Positions 25,857 through 34,251 of a DNA stretch of 64,000 nt are shown one piece after another (position 1 is the stretch's first letter; every line of letters starts with the position of its first letter). The notes below the pieces were generated by a model, which was given only the letters and a program-made list of their open reading frames with translations, ran no database searches and was not told where the DNA came from. Source of the DNA: CBDDBX01 sp965225955 (GTDB taxonomy: Bacteria > Acidobacteriota > Aminicenantia > UBA2199); assembly GCA_965225955.1 (NCBI GenBank), contig CBDDBX010000042.1:17112-81111 (forward strand), read 5' to 3'. The translations under genes and the position numbers were made by a program.

Positions 25857-26040
25857 CTACCTGCAATACTCAATTGTCGCAGGATTTGTGCAGGGATGAT
25901 GTTTGGGAGGGTATTTCCAGGCAGTGAACTCCTACCTGTGTAACTCTTAATTCATCTTTGGTTTCATTAATAACAAATTCAGGATTGAAACCGCCTTTTG
26001 TACTTCTCATCTCATTTTCTGAAACTTTACTTTTACTCAT
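25857..26040 (-). CDS. RiPP precursor P14, probably frameshifted in its core
   Basis: AAGGAGAGAATT-ATG start and leader MSKSKVSENEMRSTKGGF NPEF are typical. The continuous frame ends at 25870 (56 residues) with core HCLEIPSQTSSLHKSCDN. An alternative frame, entered near 25921-25933, gives TAWKYPPKHHPCTNPATIEY then CR. That aligns better with the PPPN...C...C pattern of P9 and P12 and ends at 25857. Either reading has two Cys. I favour a one-base indel, with less certainty than for P13. Confidence 0.6.
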
Positions 26041-26196
26041 AATTCTCTCCTTTAAATTTAAGTATTTACATTCTTACAACTCATCAGCAATATTCATACC
26101 GCACCAGTTATCAGGTATAACGGGGAAAAAATTAAAAGGTTGCTTTAATCCCGATCGCAAATGAACACAAAACATCCGGTAGCGAACACTTATCTG

Positions 26197-26230
26197 CTAC
26201 TGATCAGTATAGAAATCTATGCTTCAGTAG
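26197..26230. promoter_or_regulatory. Nested palindrome between the RiPP cluster and the RND operon
   Basis: A perfect 12-base palindrome (TACTGATCAGTA, 26198-26209) lies inside a larger dyad (CTACTGA at 26197-26203, TCAGTAG at 26224-26230, with an inner ATAG/CTAT). It is in the divergent region about 110 bases before the RND adaptor start and could be an operator. No T tract follows on either strand, so it does not look like a terminator. Confidence 0.35.
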
Positions 26231-26321
26231 TGATATTTTGCGATTCAGCAATACAATAATACGATTCACAGAGTATTCCCTGTCTACTTGCTTCTTCTCT
26301 AATATCATTGCAGGTGAAAAA
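26217..26321 (-). pseudogene. Possible 3' remnant of a seventh radical SAM/SPASM gene
   Basis: A 34-residue open frame ends FFTCNDIREEASRQGILCES, then YYCIAESQ and a stop at 26217-26219. Its FxC followed by a charged helical tail resembles the last SPASM Cys and C-terminus of enzymes A-F (DPFTCARMKAL, IFACAQSKAAL). It is in the right direction and lies upstream of precursor P14, as the enzyme-precursor modules predict. Upstream sequence belongs to the RND operon. The match is short and could be chance. Confidence 0.3.
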
Positions 26322-26335
26322 TTACGGAGGTAAAA

Positions 26336-27413
26336 ATGTTAATAAGTGGATTGAAAAAAGCCGCCATTCCGGCAGTCATAAATTCTGACATTAACCGGAT
26401 GCGGTTCAAATAAAAAGGAAGTGAAAAAAGAGATCATCAGGCCAGTCAAAACAGTGACAATAGGAAAAAGCCATACTATGACTCACAGAGAATTTACAGG
26501 TAGAGTAAAAGAAGCTGCTGAAATAAATATGGCATTCAGGATTTCCGGGCCAATTCATAAATTACCTGTTGAGGAAGGTAAATTTGTTAAAAAAGGTGAA
26601 CTTATAGCTGAAATCGATCCACGGGATTATCAGGTACAGCTTGCATCTGCCAAAGCAAGATTAAAACAGCTTAAAGCTGAAACAGAAAGAGTAGAGACTC
26701 TATTTAAGAAGAAGAGGGTAGCAAGAAATAACTATGAAAAGATGGTTGCTTCAAGAGACATGGCAGAAGCAGCTTACAGATCAGCAGTTAATGCTCTTAA
26801 AGATACAAAACTTAAAGCTCCGTTCTCCGGTTATATTCAGGAAAAGTTTTTTGATAATCATGAAATAGTGTCAGCAGGCAGACCCGTTGTATCAATAGTT
26901 AATCTGGAGTATCTAGAAGTTGAAACTGAAATTCCTTCCTCACTATATATGAAAAGAGATAAAATTAAGGGTTATTCATGCACCATATCAACAATTCCCG
27001 GAAAAACCTTCTTTCTGGAACCTGTTAATATAAGAAAAAAGGCAAATCATAATCAGCTATATAAAGTAATACTGGAACTCACTTCAGAAGGAGAGTTTAA
27101 ACCAGCTCCCGGAATGACTGCAGATATCAGAGTAGAAATAACAGAAAGTACCGGGCAGATAGAGATTCCTGTAGAATCTCTTTTCAACAGTAAAGGTTCT
27201 ACATGTGTCTGGGTATACAATCCCAAAACAAGTACTGTTAAAACTTTAAAAATAGAAACAGGTACTGTCAGCAGCACAGGAACAGCTACAGTTATCAGAG
27301 GTCTCAACACAGGCATGACAATAGTAACTGCAGGCGTAAACAGTCTTAGAGAAAATCAGAAAGTTTCCCTCATTACAGCTGCACCTGATACAAATGTGGG
27401 GAAACTCTTATGA
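26336..27413 (+). CDS. RND efflux periplasmic adaptor lipoprotein (MFP), start region frameshifted
   Basis: A membrane-fusion protein linking an RND pump to a TolC-type channel. The uninterrupted frame begins at a GTG at 26421 and lacks a signal. Upstream, an ATG at 26336 with GGAGG five bases before it opens a frame that, with one A removed from 26380-26382, reads MLISGLKKAAIPAVIILTLT then GC: a lipoprotein signal with an LTGC lipobox, in frame with the rest. The mature protein shows the biotinyl-lipoyl half motifs (KLPVEEGKFVKKGELIAEID, KLKAPFSGYI) around a hairpin and a beta-barrel domain. The RND gene overlaps its end by four bases. Confidence 0.88.
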
Positions 27414-30400
27414 ACTTTACCAGATTTGCATTTGAAAACAAGAGGTTCCTCTGGTTCATTCTGTTTATCTTCGTTGCAGGCGGTTTTTTTGCCTTTCAGG
27501 AGATGAGCAAACTTGAGGACCCTGAACTTGTAGTTAAAAAAGCACTGGTGATAACAACTTATCCAGGTGCATCAGCACATAAAGTCGAACTTGAAGTAAC
27601 CGATGTTCTTGAAAAAGAGATAAGGGCAATGGGTGATCTTTATGCGGTTACTTCACGTTCTCTTCCCAATTATTCGGAAATAGAGGTTGAACTGAAGAAA
27701 CAGGTTCTACAAAAGGACCTGGAACAGAAGTGGGACATGCTGCGAAGAAAAGTAACTGCTGCCGCAGCATCTCTCCCTTCCGGTGCCTCCTCCCCGATTG
27801 TTAAAGATGATTTTGGTGATGTTTACGGTATGTTCTATGCCATAACCTCAGACGGCTACAGTTACGAAGATCTGGAAGACTACACAGATTTTATAAAACG
27901 GGAGCTTCTTACAGTAAATAAGGTAAGAAGAATTGATCTTTACGGCAAACAGGCTCCTGTTGTGAACATTGAACTTTCAAAAGAAAAACTGGCTAATCTT
28001 GGGGTCCATCCTCTGGAAGTAATGATGACACTCAGAGGACAGAATGAAGTTGTATATCCCGGAAACCTGAAATCTGCCTCCCACAGAATCAGATTAACAG
28101 TAGGTGACAGCTTCAGATCTATAAAAGATATTGAAGAGCTGATTCTTCAGGGTCATGAGAGTGATCAGGTAAAACTAAAAGATATTGCAACAATTGAAAA
28201 AGGTTATAGAAAGCCATACAGCAACAAGATGAAATACAATGGCCAGCCTTCAATAGGTCTTGCTATGGCAATGGAATCCGGTGGAAATATTCTTGAACTT
28301 TCAGAGAGAGTTGAGAAAAAACTGGAAGAACTGAAAACCCGGATACCTGCAGGTATAGAGATTCATAAAGTCTTCTATCAGCCGGAAAAGGTTGATATAG
28401 CCATAAGCGATTTTATGGTAAACCTTATTGAATCTGTAGCAATTGTTGTACTGATTCTTATGTTTGCAATGGGATTCCGCAGTAGTCTGATAATAGGAAG
28501 CGGGCTGGTATTCACAATACTTGGAACCTTTGTAGTAATGCTTCTGATTGGCGGTTCACTTCAACGTGTTTCACTTGCATCACTTATTATTGCAATGGGA
28601 ATGCTTGTAGATAATGCAATTGTTATTATGGACGGTATTCTTATAGACTTCAAAAGAGGTCTTCCTAAAAAAGATGCTCTGTATAATACTCCACGTAAAA
28701 CTGCTCTTCCCCTACTTATAGCGACTCTTATTGCAGTAACAGCATTTCTGCCTATATATCTGTCTCCCGGTTCAGCTGCTGAATACGCAGGAGACCTGTT
28801 CATTGTTCTTGGAATATCCCTTCTGTTGAGCTGGGTTCTTGCATTAACCCAGACTCCTGTTTTCACAGATAACTATATAAAAACAGATAATAATAAAGAT
28901 GCAGAAGATCCTTTTGCAGGGAAATTTTACAATTTCTTCAGAAATATTCTACATTTATGTATAAAGAGAAAATTCCTTACTCTGGGAATCACAGCGCTTA
29001 TTCTATTTCTGGCAATGTCAGGTGGTAAATATATGAAGCAGTCATTCTTCCCTGATCTTACATACAATCAGGCGTATCTGGAGTACAGGATGCCTGCTGG
29101 TACAGCAATAGAGAAGGTTGAGAAAGATCTTGATGAAATAGGAAGTTATATACTTAAGAAATATGAAGAGATAACCAACATAACAACCAGTATCGGAGGA
29201 ACTCCCGCAAGATACAATCTTGTCAGATCACTTGCTTCCCCAAGCACCCACTACGGTGAGTTGATTCTCGATTTCAGAGAGCCGGAAGATATTGATAAAA
29301 TCATAGTACCTCTTCAGGCAGAACTTTCTGAAAACTACCCACAGGCATACGTAAGAATTAAGAAATACAACCTCATGTTCAAAAAATTCCCTATTGAAAT
29401 CATGTTCAGTGGCCCTGACCCTGCGATTCTCAGATCTCTTTCAGCAAAAGCAGAAAAGATAATGAGAGAAGAAGAGACAGCAGTACTTGTCAGAAACGAC
29501 TGGGAGCCTAAAACCAAACTTATAGAAGCGGCATACTCCCAGCCTCTCGCCAGAACAAGTGGTCTTTCCAGAAGTGATATAAGTATGGCAATGTTTGCAT
29601 CTACTGAAGGTGTGCCCATGGGTACATATTCTGAAGGCGAAGACACCATGCCTCTGCTACTTAAAAGCGTTGATTCAAAAGGTAACCCCATTAAAGATCT
29701 TAAAGATATTCCTGTGTGGGCAGCCATTCCCTCAAATCTTCCAATTCAGAAGATGTTGAAAGAGTTTACTATTAAAGGCCAGCTTAACCTCATGGAAATG
29801 GTCAATACCATCCCATTAAGTCAGGCTGTAAAAGGAGTTAATCTGAAATGGGAGGAACCGGTTATAAGAAGATACGATGGTCGCAGGTCGATCAAAGCTC
29901 AATGTAATCCGGCAACAGGCTATACTGCTGAAAAGGTTCGTGCAAAAATCAAGGATAAAATTGCAGAGATAGAACTTCCGAAAGGATACAGTGCGAGATG
30001 GCTTGGTGAGTACATAGCAAGTCAGGAAGCCAACGAGTTGCTTTTCATGAAACTTCCTCACGCAGTGATCATAATGATAGCTCTTCTTATAGGCCTTTTT
30101 AAAAGCTATAGAAAAGCGATGATAATATTTGTATCCATACCTCTTGTAATGATAGGGATCATACCGGGTATGATAATCACAGGTAAAGAGTTTGGTTTTA
30201 TGGCGATTATCGGATCACTTGGTCTCATGGGTATGATGATTAAGAATGCAATCGTACTTATCGACGAAATAGATATTCTTCTTAAACAGGGCAAAGAACT
30301 TCTGGATGCTGTAGTAACAGCTGCAGTTTCAAGAATGAGACCGGTTATGATGGCATCATTAACCACAATTCTTGGTATGTCACCTCTGATATTTGACTCA

Positions 30401-30532
30401 ATGTTTGGAGGTATGGCTGTTACCATTATGGCAGGACTTCTGGTTGGTACTCTTATTACCCTTGTATTCATTCCGGTATTCTACTATGCCCTCTTCTACC
30501 GGAGTTTAGGAACAGTTAAGGAGCAGAACTAA
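27410..30532 (+). CDS. RND efflux transporter, AcrB/HAE-type
   Basis: A 1040-residue inner-membrane proton-driven pump with twelve predicted membrane segments and two large periplasmic loops. The family block GMLVDNAIVIMDGILIDFKR in the first half carries the conserved Asp of the proton relay; the second half has GLMGMMIKNAIVLIDEIDIL. Overall length matches AcrB-like pumps. Start overlaps the adaptor stop (ATGA). Substrates are unknown. Because it abuts the RiPP cluster on the opposite strand, export of RiPP products or resistance to them is a possible but unsupported role. Confidence 0.95.
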   Translation: MNFTRFAFENKRFLWFILFIFVAGGFFAFQEMSKLEDPELVVKKALVITTYPGASAHKVELEVTDVLEKEIRAMGDLYAVTSRSLPNYSEIEVELKKQVLQKDLEQKWDMLRRKVTAAAASLPSGASSPIVKDDFGDVYGMFYAITSDGYSYEDLEDYTDFIKRELLTVNKVRRIDLYGKQAPVVNIELSKEKLANLGVHPLEVMMTLRGQNEVVYPGNLKSASHRIRLTVGDSFRSIKDIEELILQGHESDQVKLKDIATIEKGYRKPYSNKMKYNGQPSIGLAMAMESGGNILELSERVEKKLEELKTRIPAGIEIHKVFYQPEKVDIAISDFMVNLIESVAIVVLILMFAMGFRSSLIIGSGLVFTILGTFVVMLLIGGSLQRVSLASLIIAMGMLVDNAIVIMDGILIDFKRGLPKKDALYNTPRKTALPLLIATLIAVTAFLPIYLSPGSAAEYAGDLFIVLGISLLLSWVLALTQTPVFTDNYIKTDNNKDAEDPFAGKFYNFFRNILHLCIKRKFLTLGITALILFLAMSGGKYMKQSFFPDLTYNQAYLEYRMPAGTAIEKVEKDLDEIGSYILKKYEEITNITTSIGGTPARYNLVRSLASPSTHYGELILDFREPEDIDKIIVPLQAELSENYPQAYVRIKKYNLMFKKFPIEIMFSGPDPAILRSLSAKAEKIMREEETAVLVRNDWEPKTKLIEAAYSQPLARTSGLSRSDISMAMFASTEGVPMGTYSEGEDTMPLLLKSVDSKGNPIKDLKDIPVWAAIPSNLPIQKMLKEFTIKGQLNLMEMVNTIPLSQAVKGVNLKWEEPVIRRYDGRRSIKAQCNPATGYTAEKVRAKIKDKIAEIELPKGYSARWLGEYIASQEANELLFMKLPHAVIIMIALLIGLFKSYRKAMIIFVSIPLVMIGIIPGMIITGKEFGFMAIIGSLGLMGMMIKNAIVLIDEIDILLKQGKELLDAVVTAAVSRMRPVMMASLTTILGMSPLIFDSMFGGMAVTIMAGLLVGTLITLVFIPVFYYALFYRSLGTVKEQN

Positions 30533-30533
30533 A

Positions 30534-31829
30534 ATGAACCGTAAAATAATCAGTGCAGTAACCGGAATAGTATTCAGTACTATTCTGGTTAATGCAGATA
30601 CAATAAGCATAAAAAAGTGCAGGGAACTTGCACTTAAAAACAGTGAAACAGTAAAAATTGCAAAGGCTGAACTTAAACAGGCAGAAAACAGAAAAAAGGA
30701 GGCAGCTACCTATAATCTGCCTTCTCTATCTGCAAGTGGCCTCTATTTTCACCAGACAACACCAGATAAAATAGCTCTTGGTGATGACAAAATGGATCTT
30801 ATTCCTAAATCCGCATATAACACCAGTCTTACATTGAGCCAGTCGATATATTCAGGTGGAAAAATCTCATCAGGCTACAAGATGGCTGAAATCGGTAAGT
30901 CAATCAAATCTTCCGGCCTCAGCAATAGCCGTGAAGATGTTATATATGAAGCTGAAGAGGCATACTGGCAGCATGTCTCATCAATTGAGAAGGTGAAAAT
31001 TGCCAGAAGTTACATCCAGTTGCTGAAAGAACTGCAGGCTACTGTGAAAGATAGTTTCGATGCGGGAATGGTAAATCGTAATGATCTTTTGAAAATCGCA
31101 GTCAGATATAAGAGAGCTGAACTCGATCTTAAGAAAGCAGAAAACGCCAGAGAAATAACCCGTCTTAATCTGTGCAGAATCACAGGCCTGAGCAACAAAA
31201 CAGATATAGAGGTGGAAACCCTTGGCAAATCCCCTCAGCCTCCGGCAAAGATACTTAATCTGAAGCCGTCTCCTCTATTAAGAAGTGACTATATGATGCT
31301 CCAGAAACAGGTTCATCTGAAAGAAGAGGAGATAAATTACAATATAAGTGACTATATGCCTCAGGCAGGATTGTCTGCTGCACTTTCAGCTACAGGACTC
31401 AGAAGCGGAGGGCACTGGACAAACAGTACCAATGCATATGCAATGGTAAATGTAAGTATTCCTGTTTTTAACTGGAACAGAAAAAAGTATGTAAGAGTTG
31501 GAGCAGAAAAGGCAAAAGAGGCTCAGCAGGAAACCCTTAACAGAGCATCAAAACTGATGGTTCTTGAGATAAGACAGTCCCAGCTCAACCTTGAGACAGC
31601 TTTTAAAAATCTTGACCTGTCCCACAACTATCTGGTTCAGGCTAAAGAGAACCTTGCTCTTTCAGAAGACAACTATAAAGCAGGTATGGAGCCTCTGGCA
31701 GATCTTCTGGAAGCTCAGGCTGAATGGCAGAGAGCTAAAGGCAGTGTTATAGATTCAGAGATTGAGTGCAGAATAATGATTGTAACCTGCAAAAAAAGCA
31801 TGGGAATTTTGCTTACTCATAAGAATTAA
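30534..31829 (+). CDS. TolC-family outer-membrane efflux protein
   Basis: A 431-residue protein with an N-terminal signal peptide (KIISAVTGIVFSTILVNA) and the repeated long-helix pattern of TolC proteins: two OEP halves with conserved GLSNKTDIEVE-like and SEDNYKAGMEPLADLLEAQA motifs. It follows the RND gene by one base and completes a tripartite pump. Confidence 0.93.
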   Translation: MNRKIISAVTGIVFSTILVNADTISIKKCRELALKNSETVKIAKAELKQAENRKKEAATYNLPSLSASGLYFHQTTPDKIALGDDKMDLIPKSAYNTSLTLSQSIYSGGKISSGYKMAEIGKSIKSSGLSNSREDVIYEAEEAYWQHVSSIEKVKIARSYIQLLKELQATVKDSFDAGMVNRNDLLKIAVRYKRAELDLKKAENAREITRLNLCRITGLSNKTDIEVETLGKSPQPPAKILNLKPSPLLRSDYMMLQKQVHLKEEEINYNISDYMPQAGLSAALSATGLRSGGHWTNSTNAYAMVNVSIPVFNWNRKKYVRVGAEKAKEAQQETLNRASKLMVLEIRQSQLNLETAFKNLDLSHNYLVQAKENLALSEDNYKAGMEPLADLLEAQAEWQRAKGSVIDSEIECRIMIVTCKKSMGILLTHKN

Positions 31830-31846
31830 AATAGAATAAGATAAAG

Positions 31847-32860
31847 ATGAAAAGGCTATTTAACAACTTCCTTTTAAGAGTACCTGCTACTGCTGTTATT
31901 GGAATACTGGTTCTTCTTTTTATAGACGCCATGCTTCCATCAAAGAACCCTACAGAAGCAAGGTACTACTTTGATATTGCAATAGCCTTTATTCTTTTTA
32001 CAGAAGGACTGTTTTTTATAGACCGGATACTGGATAAAAAGACTCCATGGTTCAGATCTTTTAAAAAAAGATTGCTAAAGCAGACTGTCTACAGTTTCAT
32101 CTGGATTCTGTTTATAGCCCTTATTATGCTGACTATGAACTATAATGCCATAGTATCAAATCAGGAGAACCTGAGAGGTTTTATACTATCCATAGTATTT
32201 GGAATAATCAACCTCTACATGCTGAACACAATTCTCATAACCAGAACTTTTCTTAAAGATTCCCAGAAACACAGACTTGAGCAGGAGAGACTTAAAAGGG
32301 AGAAGCTCAGAGCAGATTACAACATTCTGCAAAACCAGCTGAATCCTCACTTTCTCTTCAACAGTCTGAATGTACTGATTTCAGAGATAAGACATAATCA
32401 GGAGAGAGCTATTGAGTATTGCGAAATTCTTTCCGATGCTTACAGATACGTACTTCAGAGTAGAAATAAAGATACAGTAAGTTTAAAAACAGAAATTAAA
32501 GCTTTTAATAAGCATATTTTTCTACAGCAGGTAAGATTTGGAGATAACATTGTTCTTAAGTGTAATCTGCCAGATGAAATTTTTGAATATGAACTTCCTC
32601 CTCTTACAATACATATTCTTATTGAGAATATCCTTAAACACAATATTGTTTCTGAAAACAAACCTCTTTATATAGGTATAAATTACAATAATCAGGAACT
32701 TATAGTTACCAATAACCTTCAGCCCAGGAAAGATGTTATTTCCACAGGTGTAGGGTTGAAAAATATTGAACAGAGATACTCCCTCTTAACCGATAGAAAA
32801 GTAAGAGTGGAGAAGACAGAAACAGAATTTTCGGTTACAATTCCACTACTTGGAGATTAA
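31847..32860 (+). CDS. LytS/YehU-type sensor histidine kinase
   Basis: A 337-residue membrane kinase. Four hydrophobic segments fill residues about 10-140, with little extracytoplasmic sequence. A coiled-coil linker leads to the His_kinase block QNQLNPHFLFNSLNVLISEI, whose His is the phosphorylation site, and to a HATPase-like domain (LIENILKHNI, GVGLKNIEQRYSLL). It lies 17 bases after the TolC gene and 2 before a LytTR regulator, so pump and two-component system probably share a transcript. A near copy lies at 34252. Confidence 0.9.
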   Translation: MKRLFNNFLLRVPATAVIGILVLLFIDAMLPSKNPTEARYYFDIAIAFILFTEGLFFIDRILDKKTPWFRSFKKRLLKQTVYSFIWILFIALIMLTMNYNAIVSNQENLRGFILSIVFGIINLYMLNTILITRTFLKDSQKHRLEQERLKREKLRADYNILQNQLNPHFLFNSLNVLISEIRHNQERAIEYCEILSDAYRYVLQSRNKDTVSLKTEIKAFNKHIFLQQVRFGDNIVLKCNLPDEIFEYELPPLTIHILIENILKHNIVSENKPLYIGINYNNQELIVTNNLQPRKDVISTGVGLKNIEQRYSLLTDRKVRVEKTETEFSVTIPLLGD

Positions 32861-32862
32861 GA

Positions 32863-33633
32863 ATGAGAGTATTGATAGTAGAAGATGAATTACCAGCTCA
32901 GAGAATGCTTTCAGCTATTCTGCAGGAACTGGCATCCGACATTACCATTGCGGCTGTGAAAGATAGTGTTGAGTCAACCGTTGAGTGGCTACGTAACAAT
33001 GAGCATCCTGATCTGATATTTCTTGATATACACCTGTCTGATGGCCTCAGTTTCAATATTTTCAAACATATAGAACCTGAGAGCATGATAGTTTTTATTA
33101 CCGCTTACGATCAGTATGCACTGAATGCTTTCACTGTTAACAGTATAGACTATCTTTTAAAACCTGTGAAAAAAGCTGATATAGAAAGAACTATAGAAAA
33201 GTATCGCAATCTCAGCCAGACTCTTATTAAATCCAGAAACAGCAGTACAGATTTTTCTGCTCTTATTGAACAGGTTAAATTAAAAAAGAGTGAATACAGA
33301 AGCAGGTTTCTTATATCTATTGGAGATGAACTTCTTACAGTGCCGGTAGAAAATATAGCCTTCTTTCTCAGTATTCAGAGTTCAACTTACGCATTTACCC
33401 ACAAAAATCGTAAATATATGCTTGACCTTTCTCTTGAGAAACTCTCAGAACAGCTGAATCCGGATAAGTTTTTCAGAACCAGCCGCAAAAGCATTGTGAA
33501 TATAGACTCAATAAAGAAGATTGAACAGTGGTTTAATGGTAAACTTATGATAAAAACAGATCCTCCCGCAACAGAGGATATAGTAATAAGCAGAGATCGC
33601 ACTCCCGTATTCAAGGAGTGGCTCGACAGATAA
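32863..33633 (+). CDS. LytTR-family response regulator
   Basis: A 256-residue regulator. The receiver domain has acidic residues EDE at 7-9, the phosphoacceptor Asp55 in LIFLDIHLSD, and Lys in YLLKPVKKAD. The C-terminal LytTR DNA-binding domain covers about residues 150-250 (FFRTSRKSIVNIDSIKKIEQ, then WFNGKLMI). It is partner to the upstream LytS kinase. The adjacent RND operon is the natural target, though no LytTR operator was identified. Confidence 0.92.
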   Translation: MRVLIVEDELPAQRMLSAILQELASDITIAAVKDSVESTVEWLRNNEHPDLIFLDIHLSDGLSFNIFKHIEPESMIVFITAYDQYALNAFTVNSIDYLLKPVKKADIERTIEKYRNLSQTLIKSRNSSTDFSALIEQVKLKKSEYRSRFLISIGDELLTVPVENIAFFLSIQSSTYAFTHKNRKYMLDLSLEKLSEQLNPDKFFRTSRKSIVNIDSIKKIEQWFNGKLMIKTDPPATEDIVISRDRTPVFKEWLDR

Positions 33634-33661
33634 ATGCACTAATACCATGTTTACATTTCAC

Positions 33662-33691
33662 CGTGACCCCCGCCTCACCAGCGGGGGTCAC
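33662..33691. terminator. Strong GC-rich hairpin after the LytTR gene
   Basis: A perfect stem GTGACCCCCGC/GCGGGGGTCAC with a seven-base loop lies 28 bases after the regulator's stop. It has no T tract, so it may be an RNA-stability or pausing structure, or part of the repeat island that follows. It is much richer in GC than the region. Confidence 0.5.
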
Positions 33692-33713
33692 ACCACTGAA
33701 GGCGGCAAGCGCA

Positions 33714-33815
33714 GCGTTAGCCTGAAAATTTATGTGTGATGGAAGCAAGCGACAGCTTGTCACCTTATCCACCTCTAATAAACGAAGCGTTAGTCCGAAA
33801 ATTTATGTGTGATGG
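33714..33815 (+). repeat. Direct repeat A (two copies)
   Basis: Two nearly identical 29-base copies at 33714-33742 and 33787-33815 share GCGTTAG followed by C/T and CGAAAATTTATGTGTGATGG-type sequence (first copy CCTGAAAATTTATGTG). They sit in a non-coding island of short inverted and direct repeats, with small hairpins such as GCGAAGC...GCTTCGC at 33834-33857. ORFs drawn through this island are not credible. Confidence 0.75.
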
Positions 33816-33867
33816 GTCTTTGCCAATATTGAAGCGAAGCGGGAAATATTGCTTCGCAAAGATGGGT

Positions 33868-33925
33868 AACGCGTTAGCGTTCTCCTTATTAAGCGAGGAA
33901 CACAGCTCCCTCCTTATAAAAAGCC
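33868..33925 (+). repeat. Direct repeat B, uninterrupted copy
   Basis: A 58-base sequence from GCGTTAGCGTTCTCCTTATT through GAGGAACACAGCTCCCTCC to AAAAAGCC. A second copy starting at 33971 is the same apart from one G/T difference, and is split by a 175-base insertion. This copy therefore serves as an empty-site reference. Confidence 0.85.
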
Positions 33926-33970
33926 CTGACAAGCTAAGATACTTCAACAAACACTAATGCCAGAGATGAG

Positions 33971-34209
33971 CAGCGCGTTAGCGTTCTCCTTATTAAGCGA
34001 TGAACGTGACTGTCTCAAAACATTCAACAGAAATTCGTGTAAATTCAAAACAAAAAAACCGTTGGAAAATGAAGTAAAAATCTTTTAAAGACTTGGTTTT
34101 TGCGAATTTTCCAACATTAAATTTGCGTTTATTGGTGTCCATTCGTGGTTACCAAAAAAAGTGACTTTTGAAACAGTCCCGAACACAGCTCCCTCCTTAT
34201 AAAAAGCCT
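33971..34209 (+). repeat. Direct repeat B, copy interrupted by a MITE-like element
   Basis: The left part (33973-34005, ending GATGAAC) and right part (34181-34209, starting GAACACAGC) match the continuous copy at 33868-33925. The bases GAAC occur on both sides of the insert, as expected for a 4-base target duplication. Confidence 0.85.
34006..34180. mobile_element. MITE-like element, 175 bp, with terminal inverted repeats
   Basis: The ends GTGACTGTCTCAAAA and (complement of the right end) GGGACTGTTTCAAAA match at 13 of 15 positions. GAAC flanks both sides, and the same site without the insert is present at 33898-33925. Inside there is no gene, but there is a ten-base inverted repeat (GTTGGAAAAT / ATTTTCCAAC). 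These are the features of a non-autonomous, transposase-dependent element. No transposase of matching ends is in the window, so the parent insertion sequence is unknown. Confidence 0.8.
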
Positions 34210-34251
34210 TAGCAGGGGATTCCAGGCGAAATATGCTAGAATAGGAGTGAT

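Noticed and set aside
12546..26040. CRISPR-like or tandem-repeat array in the small-peptide region
   Set aside because: The recurring DNA similarity comes from the conserved leader codons and ribosome sites of the precursors; there are no regular repeats and spacers.
33736..33957. Overlapping ORFs on both strands in the repeat island
   Set aside because: They run through direct repeats and hairpins and start without ribosome sites; the island is non-coding.
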